64,000 nt of DNA from Limnomonas spitsbergensis (taxonomy: Eukaryota; Chlorophyta; Chlorophyceae; Chlamydomonadales). The first letter of the stretch is position 1. Each line of letters opens with the position of its first letter. The position numbers and the translations under genes are program-made. Of the stretch, positions 63,742 through 64,000 are shown in pieces. The DNA lies in contig JAYJMM010000080.1 in the NCBI GenBank assembly GCA_037349105.1, positions 1,116,001 to 1,180,000 of the forward strand, in the 5' to 3' direction. The notes beneath the pieces were generated by a model. That model searched no databases and was not told where the DNA came from. It saw only the letters and a list, made by a program, of their open reading frames with translations.

Positions 63742-64000
63742 GGATGCGGATGACGTGTGACGCATTTAGCTCCGAGACCAAAGGGGGCGCGGAGCTGTTG
63801 GCGCCTGGATAAGGGTTTACCCCAAGGATATACACGCGTCGTCAGTAGAATTCACGCATTAGTGGGCCACTCACCCTCGGGACGTCCGGCTTGGGCGAGG
63901 CTTCACCGGCTCATCGCCTCATTCAGAATCTTGGTGAACCAGCTTCCTCCTTTCTTTCTTCCCCTACGAGCGATTTCGCCTATATCATTCGCAGTGGACC
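63742..64000. other. Right end of window, no gene seen
   Basis: Contains the continuation of the 71-bp repeat unit and GC-rich sequence with no recognisable exon. Confidence 0.4.

Overview
The window looks like a nuclear contig of a volvocine/chlamydomonadalean-type green alga. The evidence is GC-rich, intron-rich genes with very long introns, (CAG)n/(GCT)n runs read as Gln, Ala or Ser/Asn, TTTAGGG-type telomere-like motifs inside introns, TGTAA candidate poly(A) signals, and a mitochondrial cob fragment embedded in palindrome-rich DNA like that reported for inflated volvocalean organelle genomes (Haematococcus-like; this is a guess at genus level, not a determination).

Layout. 1-1.96 kb: no gene seen. 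1.96-17.03 kb (+): one nine-exon gene for a ~1,930-residue protein of unknown function; all eight introns have matching phases. 19.28-28.48 kb (+): a ten-exon gene for a 297-residue NADH-cytochrome b5 reductase. Both genes have introns full of minisatellites. Many of these contain degenerate copies of the adjacent exon edge plus its splice site, which I call splice-junction echoes. 31.17-41.48 kb (-): a nearly intact non-LTR retrotransposon with one very long ORF holding a Josephin-like cysteine protease, an APE endonuclease, reverse transcriptase, RNase H, a CCHC finger and a restriction-like endonuclease. A 5'-truncated 3' end of the same family lies at 63.59-63.74 kb. 42.12-43.07 kb (+): a single-exon F-box/ankyrin gene. 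44.19-46.38 kb (+): a mitochondrial DNA insertion with a broken GIY-YIG homing-endonuclease ORF, perfect hairpins, and the 3' exon of cob.

47.4-61.8 kb (-): a large Ty3/Gypsy-like element with gag, zinc knuckle and retropepsin, then a second giant ORF with another zinc knuckle, then the linker that normally precedes reverse transcriptase. That linker is fused directly to a DNMT3-like cytosine-5 DNA methyltransferase, followed by an integrase whose tail carries a PHD finger. No reverse transcriptase or RNase H is visible in this element and no LTRs were recognised. The element has two in-frame stops in gag, an in-frame stop before the integrase and several frame changes.

The strongest candidates for something new are the methyltransferase occupying the RT position of the Gypsy-like element together with the PHD-tailed integrase, the systematic splice-junction echoes in both host genes, and the Josephin-like protease in a dual-endonuclease LINE.
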